DNA of 64,000 nt, from assembly GCA_036272325.1 (NCBI GenBank), contig DATAYY010000154.1:1-64000 (forward strand), read 5' to 3'. Positions within the stretch are counted from its first letter, which is position 1. Every line of letters begins with the position of its first letter. The notes under the pieces are model-generated. The model ran no database searches, was not told the DNA's origin, and worked only from the letters and a program-made list of their open reading frames with translations. This DNA is from Schlegelella_A sp036272325 (GTDB taxonomy: Bacteria > Pseudomonadota > Gammaproteobacteria > Burkholderiales > Burkholderiaceae_C). A program made the position numbers and the translations under genes. This document shows, piece by piece, positions 52,852 through 61,317 of this stretch.

Positions 52852-54159
52852 GTGTCCGTTCACGTCATCCGCGTTCCCGATCTCGGCGAAGGCATCGCCG
52901 AAGTCGAGTTGGTGGCGTGGCACGTCCAGCCCGGCGACGCGATCGCCGAAGACCAGGGGCTCGCCGACGTGATGACCGACAAGGCGTCGGTCGAGATCCC
53001 GTCGCCGGTCGCCGGCAAGGTGATCGCGCTCGGTGGCGAGGTCGGGCAGATGCTCGCGGTCGGATCGGAGCTGATCCGGATCGAGCTCGAAGGCAGCGCC
53101 GGCGCTTCGACGCCGGCGCCAGCATCGATGACCGAGCGAGCGACGACGGTGGCAACCGCACCGAAGGCAGCCGAGCCGAAACCTGCAGCCGAAGCGAAAC
53201 CGGTCGCCGCTTCAAAGCCTGCAGCGGCGGCCAAGCCTGCAGTCGCGTCGATTGCTGCACCAGTGCCTCGTGCTGCAGCGGGCACGCGCCCGATCGCATC
53301 GCCTGCCGTGCGTGCCCGCGCCTGGGAGCTCGGCGTCGACTTGAAGACCGTCGCTGCGACCGGCATGGCCGGTCGCATCACCCGCGCCGATCTCGAGGCG
53401 CAGGCAGCGCGCGCCGGCGCGCGGTCCGGGCAGGCGACGCGCGGCGTTGCGCCGGCGAGCGATGCGACCGAGGCGATCAAGATCGTCGGCCTGCGTCGCC
53501 GCATCGCCCAGAAGATGCAGGAATCGAAGCGCCGCATTCCGCACTACACCTACGTCGAGGAGCTCGACGTCACCGAGATCGAAGGCTTGCGCGCGCACCT
53601 GAACGCGAAATGGCGCGATTCGCGCGCCCGCCTCACGCTGCTGCCGTTCCTGGTCCGCGCTGTCGTCCTCGCCGTGCGCGACTTTCCGATGGTCAACGCG
53701 CGCTTCGACGATGAGGCCGGCGTGCTCACCCGCCACAGCGCGGTCCACGTCGGCATCGCGACGCAGACGCCGGCCGGGCTTGTCGTTCCCGTGCTGCGCG
53801 ATGCGCAAGCGCACGACCTGTGGTCGAGCGCTGCCGAGATCGCGCGCCTCGCCGAGTCGGCACGGAGCGGCAAGGCGGTGCGCGACGAGCTCACCGGCTC
53901 GACGATCACGATCACGAGCCTCGGCAAGCTCGGCGGCATCGTCTCGACCCCGGTGATCAACCATCCCGAGGTCGCGATCGTCGGTGTCAATCGCGTCGCG
54001 CTGAGGCCGGCGGTGCGCGACGGGGGCATCGTCCCGCGGCAGCTGATGAACCTGTCGTCGTCGTTCGATCACCGCGTCGTCGACGGCGCCGACGCAGCGG
54101 CGTTCATCCAGCGCGTACGTGAGCTCGTCGAGCGTCCGGCGACGCTGTTCGTCGAATAG
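52852..54159 (+). CDS. bkdB: Branched-chain 2-oxoacid dehydrogenase E2 (lipoamide acyltransferase)
   Basis: This 435-residue E2 core carries one lipoyl domain (residues 1-80, lipoyl-lysine Lys44 in MTDKASVEIP), an Ala/Pro/Lys-rich swinging linker (about 85-150), a peripheral subunit-binding domain (ASPAVRARAWELGVDLK) and the catalytic acyltransferase domain ending with the HxxxDG motif in FDHRVVDGADAAA. The start is a GTG one base after the E1beta stop. No gene for the E3 lipoamide dehydrogenase follows; it is presumably shared from another locus. The last 91 bases overlap a convergent methyltransferase gene. Confidence 0.93.
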   Translation: MSVHVIRVPDLGEGIAEVELVAWHVQPGDAIAEDQGLADVMTDKASVEIPSPVAGKVIALGGEVGQMLAVGSELIRIELEGSAGASTPAPASMTERATTVATAPKAAEPKPAAEAKPVAASKPAAAAKPAVASIAAPVPRAAAGTRPIASPAVRARAWELGVDLKTVAATGMAGRITRADLEAQAARAGARSGQATRGVAPASDATEAIKIVGLRRRIAQKMQESKRRIPHYTYVEELDVTEIEGLRAHLNAKWRDSRARLTLLPFLVRAVVLAVRDFPMVNARFDDEAGVLTRHSAVHVGIATQTPAGLVVPVLRDAQAHDLWSSAAEIARLAESARSGKAVRDELTGSTITITSLGKLGGIVSTPVINHPEVAIVGVNRVALRPAVRDGGIVPRQLMNLSSSFDHRVVDGADAAAFIQRVRELVERPATLFVE

Positions 54160-54878
54160 GGCGGCTTGGCCGCGGCGATCCGGACCATGCCGCCGGTGCC
54201 GGCATCGCGGCGAACCATGAAGCCGAGCGCGGTGAGCGTCGCGACCAGGTGGTCAGGGGCGGGGCACAGCTTCGGATGAACGCTGACCCGCGTCTGCCAG
54301 CCGGCGGACGTGCGTTCCTCCAGCAGGTCGTGGACGCGCGCGAGCTCGGCATCGAAGTCGAGGAAGCACGTAGACGCGGGACCATCGTCGCTGCAGACGT
54401 ACTCGTTTCGCGACCGCGGCAGCGGCGGTTCGCGAAACGAGAACGCCAGCGTGCCGCCGGGCGCGAGGATCGAGGACGCGTCGCCGGCAAGCGCGCCGAC
54501 GTCGTCGAAGCTCGGCAGGTGCATCACCGTGTCGCCCATCCGCAGCGCGCCTTCCGCGGGTTCCTCGAGTTGGCACGTGAAGGCGCGGAAATCGTCGCCA
54601 ATGCCGCCGCTCGGCACCTCGCCGGCGAGCGTTCGCAGCGATGCGACGAACTCCGCCGAGGCATCGACCGCGACCACGCCCGAGCCGCGGCCCGCGAGCG
54701 GAATCGCGTGCCTGCCGAAGCCGGCACCGAGATCGACGAGCGGATCGCAATGCGTCTGCGGCAGACCGAGCGACTCGACTTCGATCCTGCCGGCGTCGAG
54801 CGTTGACCTGGCGCCGCTCTCCATCCAGATGTAGACGCGCGAACGGCGCGCATCGCCGTGCTCGGCAGCCCTCGTCAT
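54069..54878 (-). CDS. SAM-dependent methyltransferase-like protein
   Basis: This 269-residue protein has a class I methyltransferase core: motif I is VDLGAGFGRHAIPLAG, followed by VVAVDASAEFVASL, and the later motif APGGTLAFSFREPPL. The substrate is unknown. The last 30 residues (STNSVAGRSTSSRTRW onward) look non-conserved and are encoded opposite the E2 3-prime end, so the true stop may have been lost and replaced by one further on. The ATG at 54878 is preferred because upstream residues are Arg/Pro noise. It lies 20 bases downstream of the DUF2917 gene. Confidence 0.75.
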   Translation of the reverse strand: MTRAAEHGDARRSRVYIWMESGARSTLDAGRIEVESLGLPQTHCDPLVDLGAGFGRHAIPLAGRGSGVVAVDASAEFVASLRTLAGEVPSGGIGDDFRAFTCQLEEPAEGALRMGDTVMHLPSFDDVGALAGDASSILAPGGTLAFSFREPPLPRSRNEYVCSDDGPASTCFLDFDAELARVHDLLEERTSAGWQTRVSVHPKLCPAPDHLVATLTALGFMVRRDAGTGGMVRIAAAKPPYSTNSVAGRSTSSRTRWMNAAASAPSTTR

Positions 54879-54897
54879 GTCGGTCCGCTCCGGCGCC

Positions 54898-55239
54898 TCA
54901 CTGCGGCCGGACGGCGAACAGCGGCGCGACCAGCACGGCCGAGCGAACGCCCGAGATCGCCATCCGCGCACGCGCGCCAGGGTCTTGCCACGGCGGCGCG
55001 GCTTCGACCGCCACCTCGACGCAGACGCTGCTCGGCCGCAACGCCGAGACGAGGGCGACGCCGTTGCAGTCGAGCGTGAAGTGCTCGCCGGCCGAGAGCA
55101 CGATGTCGCGCAGGTCGCCGTCCTGGGTCAGCCAGAGCTCGCCGCGCAGGCAGACGATGTCGGTGCCCGTGGCGTCGTCGAAACGCATGATCTGGTGCTT
55201 GCGCAAGTCGAAGCAACTGTCGTCGATCCTGATGTCCAT
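54898..55239 (-). CDS. DUF2917 family protein
   Basis: This 113-residue protein matches the betaproteobacterial DUF2917 pattern: a cupin-like small fold with LRGELWLTQDGDLRDIVLSA and GEHFTLDCNGVALVSAL. No enzyme activity is known for the family. The ATG at 55239 is one of two close candidates (also 55248). It reads with the methyltransferase gene on the minus strand. The 153-base space to the TTG-started gene on the other strand contains that gene's strong ribosome-binding site. Confidence 0.75.
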   Translation of the reverse strand: MDIRIDDSCFDLRKHQIMRFDDATGTDIVCLRGELWLTQDGDLRDIVLSAGEHFTLDCNGVALVSALRPSSVCVEVAVEAAPPWQDPGARARMAISGVRSAVLVAPLFAVRPQ

Positions 55240-55392
55240 GGCCGCCATTGCATCGCGCGCGCGTGATCGCGTCCTGCCTGCGCGTCCGCCGCGACCGTCC
55301 GGCCGTCCGGATCGCCGATTCGGCGGCCTCGTGCACTGGCATGCTGCCCGGATCCGGCGCCCAATCTATCCCCACTTCGGAGGAGAAACACC

Positions 55393-55938
55393 TTGTCGTC
55401 GCCTCGCATCGCTCCACTCGATCCGCCCTACGACGCCGACCTTCAGTCGGCGTTCGACGCGATCATGCGCGGCGCGCCGCCGCTGCTGCTCTTTCGCACC
55501 GTCGCCCGCAACCCGCGCGTGCTGCAGCGGATGATGGCGGGCGGCCTGCTCGATCGCGGCAGCATCGCGCTGCGCGCGCGCGAGCTCGCGATCCTGCGCA
55601 CCTGCGCGCGCTGCGGCGCCGGCTACGAATGGGGAGTGCACGTCGCGACGTTCGCTGCCAAGGCCGGTCTCGACGAGCGCCAGCTCCGCGCGACGGTGCA
55701 CGGCAGCGCCGACGACGAGTGCTGGGACGCCGACGATCGGATCGTGCTGCGCCTCGCCGATCGGCTGCACGAGCAGAGCGACGTCGACGACGTGCTCTGG
55801 GCCGAGGCCGCGGCGCACTTCGCGCCGGCGCAGCTCGTCGAGCTCATCATGCTCGCCGGTCTCTACCACGCCGTCTCGTATCTCGCCAACGCGATGCGCG
55901 TCGACCGCGAGCCGTTCGCGCCGGCGTTCCCGGCCTGA
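55393..55938 (+). CDS. Carboxymuconolactone decarboxylase family protein
   Basis: This 181-residue all-helical CMD/AhpD-like protein starts with TTG, supported by a strong GGAGGAG ribosome-binding site 8-14 bases upstream. The CMD core is visible in ARELAILRTCARCGAGYEWG, which carries a CxxC pair (CARC) as in AhpD-type peroxidase partners, and in LAGLYHAVSYLANAM. Functions range from gamma-carboxymuconolactone decarboxylation to alkylhydroperoxidase activity; the CxxC pair favours redox chemistry. It stands alone, convergent with PBP4. Confidence 0.8.
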   Translation: MSSPRIAPLDPPYDADLQSAFDAIMRGAPPLLLFRTVARNPRVLQRMMAGGLLDRGSIALRARELAILRTCARCGAGYEWGVHVATFAAKAGLDERQLRATVHGSADDECWDADDRIVLRLADRLHEQSDVDDVLWAEAAAHFAPAQLVELIMLAGLYHAVSYLANAMRVDREPFAPAFPA

Positions 55939-55979
55939 GGCGCGACGCGCTTGCGCGCCAGTGCGCGTTCGGTTTGCCT

Positions 55980-57560
55980 TCAGCCGGCTTGTGCCACCCA
56001 CTCGACGAGCGAGTCGAGCGCCGGCCTTCCCTTTGCCGCGTCGGGATCGGTGACGATCATCGAGACGGCGTAGACGCGGCCGCTGCGAGCGCGAACGTAG
56101 CCGGCGAGCGCGCGCGTGTCAGCGAGCGTCCCGGTCTTCAGGTACGCCTGGCCCGTCGCAGCGCCGCTCGTCATGCGGTGCACGAGCGTGCCGTCGACGC
56201 CGGCGATCGGAAGCGAATCGACGAGTGTCTGCGACTCGGCGCTGCGCCACGCGTTCCTCAGCAGCTCAACCAAGGCGCGGGGCTTGCCGCGTTCGGCGCG
56301 CGATTCGCCGGAGCCGAGGACGACAGTGATGTCGCCGTCGTGCAAACCTTGCAGGCGAAGCCACCCGCGCATGCGCTCCTGCGCCGCCTTCAGCGCGCCG
56401 ACGCGCAGCCCGCCGCCGTCGCTGTCGTCGCCCGGCGCGAGCGAGAGCAGGACGCTGCGTGCAGCCTCGTTGTTGCTCGTCTTGTTCATCTCGCGCAGGA
56501 CTTCGCCGACCGGCGTCAGCAATTCGCTCGACCAGCGCACGTGGCGTGGCCGCAGCGGCGCACGGTCGCGCTCGATGACGCGACCGTGCAAGGTCCCGCC
56601 GGCCTCGGCCCAGAGCTGGGCGACCATGCGCGACGTCGGGATCGGCTGCGCACGCATCGCGCCGAGCTCGGGATCGAGCCGAACACCGGGCGGCGGCGCG
56701 ACGTACGCGATGTCCTCGCCGTGACAGTCGGCTCGCCAGCGGCCGCGCACCCAGAGTTGCAGCGGCGGCCCGGTGTCGATCTCGTCGGACGTCTTCCAGC
56801 GCGCCCAGGCGGCGCAGCCGCCGCCCATGAAGACGTCGTTGACGATGCGGACGTTGGCCGGGCTCGGCTTCAGCGTCACGATCGCGCGATCGCCCGTTGC
56901 CGGCTTCACCGAGACGAGGAGCTTGCCGAGGTTGTAGGTGCGGGCGTCGAGCGGCACGTCGTCGTCGCGCTCGGCGACGGTCGTGGCCGCCTGCTTCGGA
57001 TCGAGCTCGTGGAGCAGGGCGACGTCGTCGAGGACGACGTCGCCAGAAATCGTTTCGATGCCTTCGTCGCGCATCTGCCGAAACCACCGCCGCAGCTCGT
57101 TGCCGGTGAGGCCGACGGCGCCGCCGACGATGACGAGGTCGCCGGCGAGGCGCCCGTCGACGACCGGGCCGGTCGCGTACGCGGTCGTTCGCCAGCGATG
57201 CTGCGGGCCGAGCAGCTCGAGCGCCGCGAGCGAAGTCACGACCTTCGTTGTCGATGCGAGCAGGAACGGCCGCTCGGCGTGGAAGGCGACGAGCGGCGCG
57301 TCGGCGTCGACCGGCCGGACGTCGAACGCGAAGCTCGTCGCCGGCAGGCCCGAGCTGCGCAGGATCGCGGCGACCGCCGGCGGCAAGGCCGCCGCCGCGG
57401 CGCGATCCGGTGCGTTCGCCCTCGTTCCGGAATGGCCGGTCCTTCCAGGCTGCGTCACCCCGTGCGCACGCGCCGCGGCGAGTACGTCGCCGAGCGCGAG
57501 CAGCGACGCGAGGCAAACGGCGGCGCCGAGCGCTCGCCTGGCAGCGAAGCAACGTGGCAT
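55980..57560 (-). CDS. dacB: D-alanyl-D-alanine carboxypeptidase/endopeptidase PBP4
   Basis: This 526-residue periplasmic class C penicillin-binding protein trims or cuts peptidoglycan cross-links. The active-site motifs are complete: SxxK in LASTTKVVTS, SxN in KTSNNEAAR and KTG in YLKTGTLADT. Between the first two lies the large inserted domain typical of PBP4 (about 200 residues, containing GDLVIVGGAVGL and DVVLDDVAL). A signal peptide covers about residues 1-30. The ATG at 57560 is chosen because the signal peptide begins there; an upstream ATG at 57668 adds unconserved residues. Confidence 0.92.
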   Translation of the reverse strand: MPRCFAARRALGAAVCLASLLALGDVLAAARAHGVTQPGRTGHSGTRANAPDRAAAAALPPAVAAILRSSGLPATSFAFDVRPVDADAPLVAFHAERPFLLASTTKVVTSLAALELLGPQHRWRTTAYATGPVVDGRLAGDLVIVGGAVGLTGNELRRWFRQMRDEGIETISGDVVLDDVALLHELDPKQAATTVAERDDDVPLDARTYNLGKLLVSVKPATGDRAIVTLKPSPANVRIVNDVFMGGGCAAWARWKTSDEIDTGPPLQLWVRGRWRADCHGEDIAYVAPPPGVRLDPELGAMRAQPIPTSRMVAQLWAEAGGTLHGRVIERDRAPLRPRHVRWSSELLTPVGEVLREMNKTSNNEAARSVLLSLAPGDDSDGGGLRVGALKAAQERMRGWLRLQGLHDGDITVVLGSGESRAERGKPRALVELLRNAWRSAESQTLVDSLPIAGVDGTLVHRMTSGAATGQAYLKTGTLADTRALAGYVRARSGRVYAVSMIVTDPDAAKGRPALDSLVEWVAQAG

Positions 57561-57697
57561 GGTGCAAGATCGCCCGCCGCGAGCGAGGGCTTGCGCGGGC
57601 GGCGGAGGTCGACCGGAGGAAGGAGATCCAGGCGAGGCAATCGGCGTGCGCAGACCGCGGCGCGCCACCCCCGATTCGCGCGGGCGACGCGAGCCCG

Positions 57698-58483
57698 TCA
57701 GTCGTCGAGCTCGGCCTTCGCCATCTCAACGTCGAGCCGTTCCATCGCGTCGAGCGGCTCGCAGGCGGCGGCGTCTTCGTAGAGCTTGGTCGCTTCCTTC
57801 ATCCGCTTGTCGCCTTCGAGCATGACGAGGCCGTCCGCATATTCGACCATCGCGATCGCCGACTTCGGGTTGAGCTTGAGCGCCGTCTTGTAATGGAGGA
57901 GGCCGGCGTCCTTGCTCGCGCCCTGCGTGCGGCCGAGCAGCGAGCCGACCTTGTCGATGATCTCGGCATGGAACGCGCCGAGCGCGATGTGCGCGTCGGC
58001 GTGCTTAGGCGCCAGCTGGATCGTCGTCTCGAGCGCGTTCTTCACCTTTGCGCCGAGCCCCTGCGCGAGCGCCTTCGCGATGCTGATGCCCTGGCTGTAG
58101 CGGCCGAGCGCGTACGCCATGCAGTACCAGGCGTTGGCTTCCTTCGGCGCCTCGCGGGCGCGCCTCTCGGCGCGCTCGGCGACCTCGAGCAGGAGCGCGA
58201 GCTTGGTCTTCTCACTGTGCTCGAGGTAGGTCGCATAGATCGCCTGCGACTTGTTGGCGACGGTCATGCCGCCGCTCGCGCCGGCGGCGTTCGCCTTCAG
58301 CCCGGCCTCGGTTGCCCTCTGGAACTCGCCGGCGTGAAACAGCTGCCAGGCCGCGAGCACCTTTTCGTCGCCCGGCAGCGGCTCGACGTCGCCGATGTGC
58401 AGGCGAGCCCATTTCTTCTTCAGCGTCGCGGCGTCGTAGTGGTAGGCGTCGGCGTCGTGCGGAAATGCGGTCCATTTGGCCAT
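57698..58483 (-). CDS. TPR-like repeat protein, function unknown
   Basis: This 261-residue soluble protein is made of helical pairs resembling tetratricopeptide repeats, for example ALETTIQLAPKHADAHIALG and YKTALKLNPKSAIAMVEYAD. No signal peptide or catalytic motif is seen. Such proteins are scaffolds for protein contacts. It starts one base after the TetR regulator stop (58485), on the same strand, so the two are likely co-transcribed. Its first residues AKWTAFPHDADAYHYDAA are conserved in similar genes I have seen annotated only as hypothetical. Confidence 0.75.
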   Translation of the reverse strand: MAKWTAFPHDADAYHYDAATLKKKWARLHIGDVEPLPGDEKVLAAWQLFHAGEFQRATEAGLKANAAGASGGMTVANKSQAIYATYLEHSEKTKLALLLEVAERAERRAREAPKEANAWYCMAYALGRYSQGISIAKALAQGLGAKVKNALETTIQLAPKHADAHIALGAFHAEIIDKVGSLLGRTQGASKDAGLLHYKTALKLNPKSAIAMVEYADGLVMLEGDKRMKEATKLYEDAAACEPLDAMERLDVEMAKAELDD

Positions 58484-58484
58484 C

Positions 58485-59162
58485 TCAGTCTCCCCGGGAG
58501 TCCGTCGTCATGTAGCGGCCGGCAAGCGCCTGCAGGTGGGCACGCTGCGCCGTGTCGAGATAGGGCTGCAGGAGGCTCAGCACGTGGAACGCGCCGCGCA
58601 GCAAGGCAGCGTTGGCAGCCTCGGGCTCGAGCGCCCGGCGCGGGTCGCGGACGTACTCGAAGCTCAACCAGTAGGTGAGGACGACGACCATCGCCGTCGC
58701 CACCGGCTCGGCATCGCTGGCGGCGATCTCGAGGCCGCTGGCGGCGGCGAGGCCGTCGAGCACCGTCTGCACGGCGCGGGTCTTGCGCTCGAGGACGAAC
58801 CTGAAGTGCGTCTCGAGCTTGCGGTTGTTCGAGAGCAGGTCGTTGAGGTCTCGATAGAGGAACCGATACGACCAGATCAGCTCGAACATCATGTGGAAGA
58901 AGAGCCACGCGTCCTCGACGTCGTGGACGCCGTCGGCCGCGCGCAGCAGATCGGTGAGCCTGTCGTCGTACTGGTCGTAGAGCCGGGTGATCAGCTCGTC
59001 CTTGGCGGGATAGTGGTAGTAGAGGTTGCCGGGGCTGATGCCGAGCTCGGCCGAGATCAGCGTTGTCGAGACGTTCGGCACGCCGAAGCGATTGAACAGC
59101 TCGAGCGTGGTCTCGAGGATCCGTTCCGCCGTCCGTCGCGGCTTCTTGTTCTGGGTCGCCAT
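58485..59162 (-). CDS. TetR family transcriptional regulator
   Basis: This 225-residue repressor-type regulator has an N-terminal TetR helix-turn-helix (RILETTLELFNRFGVPNVST, then AELGISPGNLYYHYPAKDEL) and a long helical ligand-binding domain. The start ATG at 59162 follows an 81-base divergent spacer to the ABC-exporter gene, the usual arrangement for local control of an efflux pump. An ACGCGT sequence and two -10-like elements lie in that spacer. The effector is unknown. The TPR-like gene follows in the same transcript. Confidence 0.9.
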   Translation of the reverse strand: MATQNKKPRRTAERILETTLELFNRFGVPNVSTTLISAELGISPGNLYYHYPAKDELITRLYDQYDDRLTDLLRAADGVHDVEDAWLFFHMMFELIWSYRFLYRDLNDLLSNNRKLETHFRFVLERKTRAVQTVLDGLAAASGLEIAASDAEPVATAMVVVLTYWLSFEYVRDPRRALEPEAANAALLRGAFHVLSLLQPYLDTAQRAHLQALAGRYMTTDSRGD

Positions 59163-59204
59163 GGCTGCATCATCGATCGCGGGCCAATCTAGCATCCGCG
59201 TCGG

Positions 59205-59233
59205 CTCACGCGTATCGGTTGGCTCCCTACAAT
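59205..59233 (+). promoter_or_regulatory. Likely sigma-70 promoter of the ABC exporter genes
   Basis: TACAAT at 59228-59233 matches the -10 consensus at five of six positions. A weak -35, CTCACG, lies 17 bases upstream (59205-59210). The -10 ends 10 bases before the ATG, so the mRNA leader would be only a few bases long. The divergent TetR gene has TAGATT at 59186-59191 on the other strand. Confidence 0.4.
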
Positions 59234-59243
59234 CGTGCGAGCC

Positions 59244-60167
59244 ATGCCGGCCGTCTCGTTCGTCGACGTCGCCAAGACGTATGCCTCGCCGCGTGGTGAC
59301 GTGCGCGCGCTCGCGGGAGTCAGCTTCGACATCGAGGAGGGCGAATTCTTCGGCCTGCTCGGGCCCAACGGCGCCGGCAAGACGACGCTGATCAGTATCC
59401 TCGCCGGGCTGGCGCGGGCGACGGCGGGCAGCGTTTCGGTCCTCGGCCACGACGTCCGCACCGACTACGCGGCGGCGCGCAGGAAGCTCGGCGTCGTCCC
59501 GCAGGAGCTCGTCTTCGACCCGTTCTTCACCGTCCGCGAGGCGCTGCGGATCCAGGGCGGCTACTTCGGCGTCCACGACAACGACGACTGGATCGACGAG
59601 CTGCTTGCCAACCTCGGCCTCGCCGACAAGGGTGACGCCAACATGCGCCAGCTCTCGGGCGGCATGAAGCGGCGCGTCCTCGTCGCCCAGGCGCTCGTCC
59701 ATCGGCCAGCGGTGATCGTCCTCGACGAGCCGACCGCAGGTGTCGACGTCGAGCTGCGGCAGACGCTCTGGCAATTCGTCGCGCGGCTGAACCGCGAAGG
59801 CCACACGGTGCTGCTGACGACGCACTACCTCGAGGAGGCCGAGGCGCTGTGCGGGCGGATCGCGATGCTGAAGCAAGGCAGCGTCGTCGCCCTCGACCGC
59901 ACTTCGGCGCTGCTCGCGGGGACGGCGAGCACGATGCTGCGCTTCAAGCTCGACAAGGCGCTGCCGCCGGCGCTTCTCGGCAATGCGCGCGTCACCGGGC
60001 GGATCGTCCAGATCACGGCGCACGACGCGCGCGAGGTCGAGTCGATCCTCGCCGTGCTGCACGCCGCCGGCTGCGACCCCGAGGACCTCGAGATCGGCCG
60101 TGCCGACCTCGAGGACGTCTTCATCGAGATCATGCGCGGCGAGACGCCGGCCCGGGTGGCGGCATGA
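59244..60167 (+). CDS. ABC exporter ATP-binding protein (YadG-like)
   Basis: This 307-residue ATPase of an ABC-2 exporter has Walker A GPNGAGKTT near residue 43, the signature LSGGMKRRVL, Walker B VIVLDEPTAGVD and the switch His in LLTTHYLEEAE. It resembles E. coli YadG. The ATG at 59244 is preferred over a GTG at 59235. Its stop overlaps the permease start by 4 bases. The TetR regulator across the spacer probably controls both genes. Confidence 0.92.
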   Translation: MPAVSFVDVAKTYASPRGDVRALAGVSFDIEEGEFFGLLGPNGAGKTTLISILAGLARATAGSVSVLGHDVRTDYAAARRKLGVVPQELVFDPFFTVREALRIQGGYFGVHDNDDWIDELLANLGLADKGDANMRQLSGGMKRRVLVAQALVHRPAVIVLDEPTAGVDVELRQTLWQFVARLNREGHTVLLTTHYLEEAEALCGRIAMLKQGSVVALDRTSALLAGTASTMLRFKLDKALPPALLGNARVTGRIVQITAHDAREVESILAVLHAAGCDPEDLEIGRADLEDVFIEIMRGETPARVAA

Positions 60168-60964
60168 ACGTGCATCCCTTGCCTGCCGTCCAGGTCGAGA
60201 CCGGCCCACTCGCCGGCACGCGCACGCTGCTCTACAAGGAGGTGCTGCGGTTCTGGAAGGTGAGCTTCCAGACCGTCGCCGCGCCGGTGCTGACGGCGAT
60301 GCTCTACCTGCTGATCTTCGGCCACGTCCTCCAGGGCCGCGTCAAGGTGTTCGGCAGCGTCGACTACACGAGCTTCCTGATTCCCGGGCTCGTCATGATG
60401 AGCGTGCTGCAGAACGCGTTCGCCAACTCGAGCTCGTCGCTGATCCAGAGCAAGATCACCGGCAACCTGGTGTTCCTGCTCGTCACGCCGCTCTCGCACT
60501 GGGCTTGGTTCATCGCCTATGTCGGCGCTTCGATCGTGCGCGGCGTCGCCGTCGGCGCGGGCGTTCTGCTGGTCGCGGTCTGGTTCGCGCCGCTGCACGT
60601 CGACAACCTGCTCTGGATCGTCTTTTTCACCATCGCTGGCGCCGCGCTGATGGGCGCGCTCGGCCTCGTCGCGGGCTTGTGGGCAGAAAAGTTCGACCAG
60701 ATTGCGGCGTTCCAGAACTTCATCATCGTGCCGATGACGTTCCTCTCGGGTGTCTTCTACTCGGTGGCGTCGCTGCCCCCGGTGTGGCACGAGGTGAGCC
60801 ACCTTAATCCATTCTTCTACATGATCGACGGCTTCCGGCACGGCTTCTTCGGCACCAGCGACGTCTCGCCGTGGATCAGCTTCGCCGTCGTTTCGGCGAG
60901 CCTCGCGGTTGTCTGCGCGGTTTGTCTGCACCTGCTTCGGATCGGCTACAAGATCCGGCACTGA
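60164..60964 (+). CDS. ABC-2 type exporter permease (YadH-like)
   Basis: This 266-residue membrane partner of the ATPase has about six hydrophobic helices and the family segments FLIPGLVMMSVLQNAFANS, KITGNLVFLLVTPLSHW and MTFLSGVFYSVASLPP, ending near NPFFYMIDGFRHGFFG. The start overlaps the ATPase stop (60164-60167), so they form one transporter. It resembles E. coli YadH; the exported compound is unknown. After it, a 353-base stretch carries only a decayed gene end. Confidence 0.92.
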   Translation: MNVHPLPAVQVETGPLAGTRTLLYKEVLRFWKVSFQTVAAPVLTAMLYLLIFGHVLQGRVKVFGSVDYTSFLIPGLVMMSVLQNAFANSSSSLIQSKITGNLVFLLVTPLSHWAWFIAYVGASIVRGVAVGAGVLLVAVWFAPLHVDNLLWIVFFTIAGAALMGALGLVAGLWAEKFDQIAAFQNFIIVPMTFLSGVFYSVASLPPVWHEVSHLNPFFYMIDGFRHGFFGTSDVSPWISFAVVSASLAVVCAVCLHLLRIGYKIRH

Positions 60965-61026
60965 ATTGTGAGCGTCCGGTCGATGGACTTGCGGGATTGT
61001 TTATCGGCAACCGGCTCACCGCAGCA

Positions 61027-61140
61027 TCAGGAGACCCCCTCGTCCGCGCGCGGCGGCAGTGTCGGCGGCATCGCGATACCAAGCACCTTCGCGGTCTTTA
61101 GGTTCACGATCGAGAAGAATCGGGTCGGCTACTCGTGGGT
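61027..61140 (-). pseudogene. C-terminal remnant of a PF04392 substrate-binding protein
   Basis: Minus-strand codons from 61140 to 61027 read THE-stop-PTRFFSIVNLKTAKVLGI followed by AMPPTLPPRADEGVS and a stop. The NLKTAKVLG and RADE parts match the last 30 residues of the two intact PF04392 genes at 30418 and 32638. An in-frame TAG lies where glutamine is expected before PT. Nothing recognisable of the rest of the gene remains upstream. The remainder of the 60965-61317 gap shows no gene. Confidence 0.65.
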
Positions 61141-61317
61141 TTGCAAAGACGTGGCGAGCAGCGGGCGCAGCGACTCCGCGGCGCCGAGGAACGCAGGAGT
61201 TGCGGCCGCGCGCGTCGCGCGCTTCCATATCTGACTTGCCGCAGTTGTTTGAGCGCAGGCTGCTCGGCCGCGCCTTTGCGCGCTCGGTTGCCGCCTCATC
61301 GCCGTATGATGATTCGC

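Noticed and set aside
60968..61234. 88-codon plus-strand gene in the gap before the dehydratase
   Set aside because: No ribosome-binding site or homology, and the opposite strand holds a recognisable PF04392 end.
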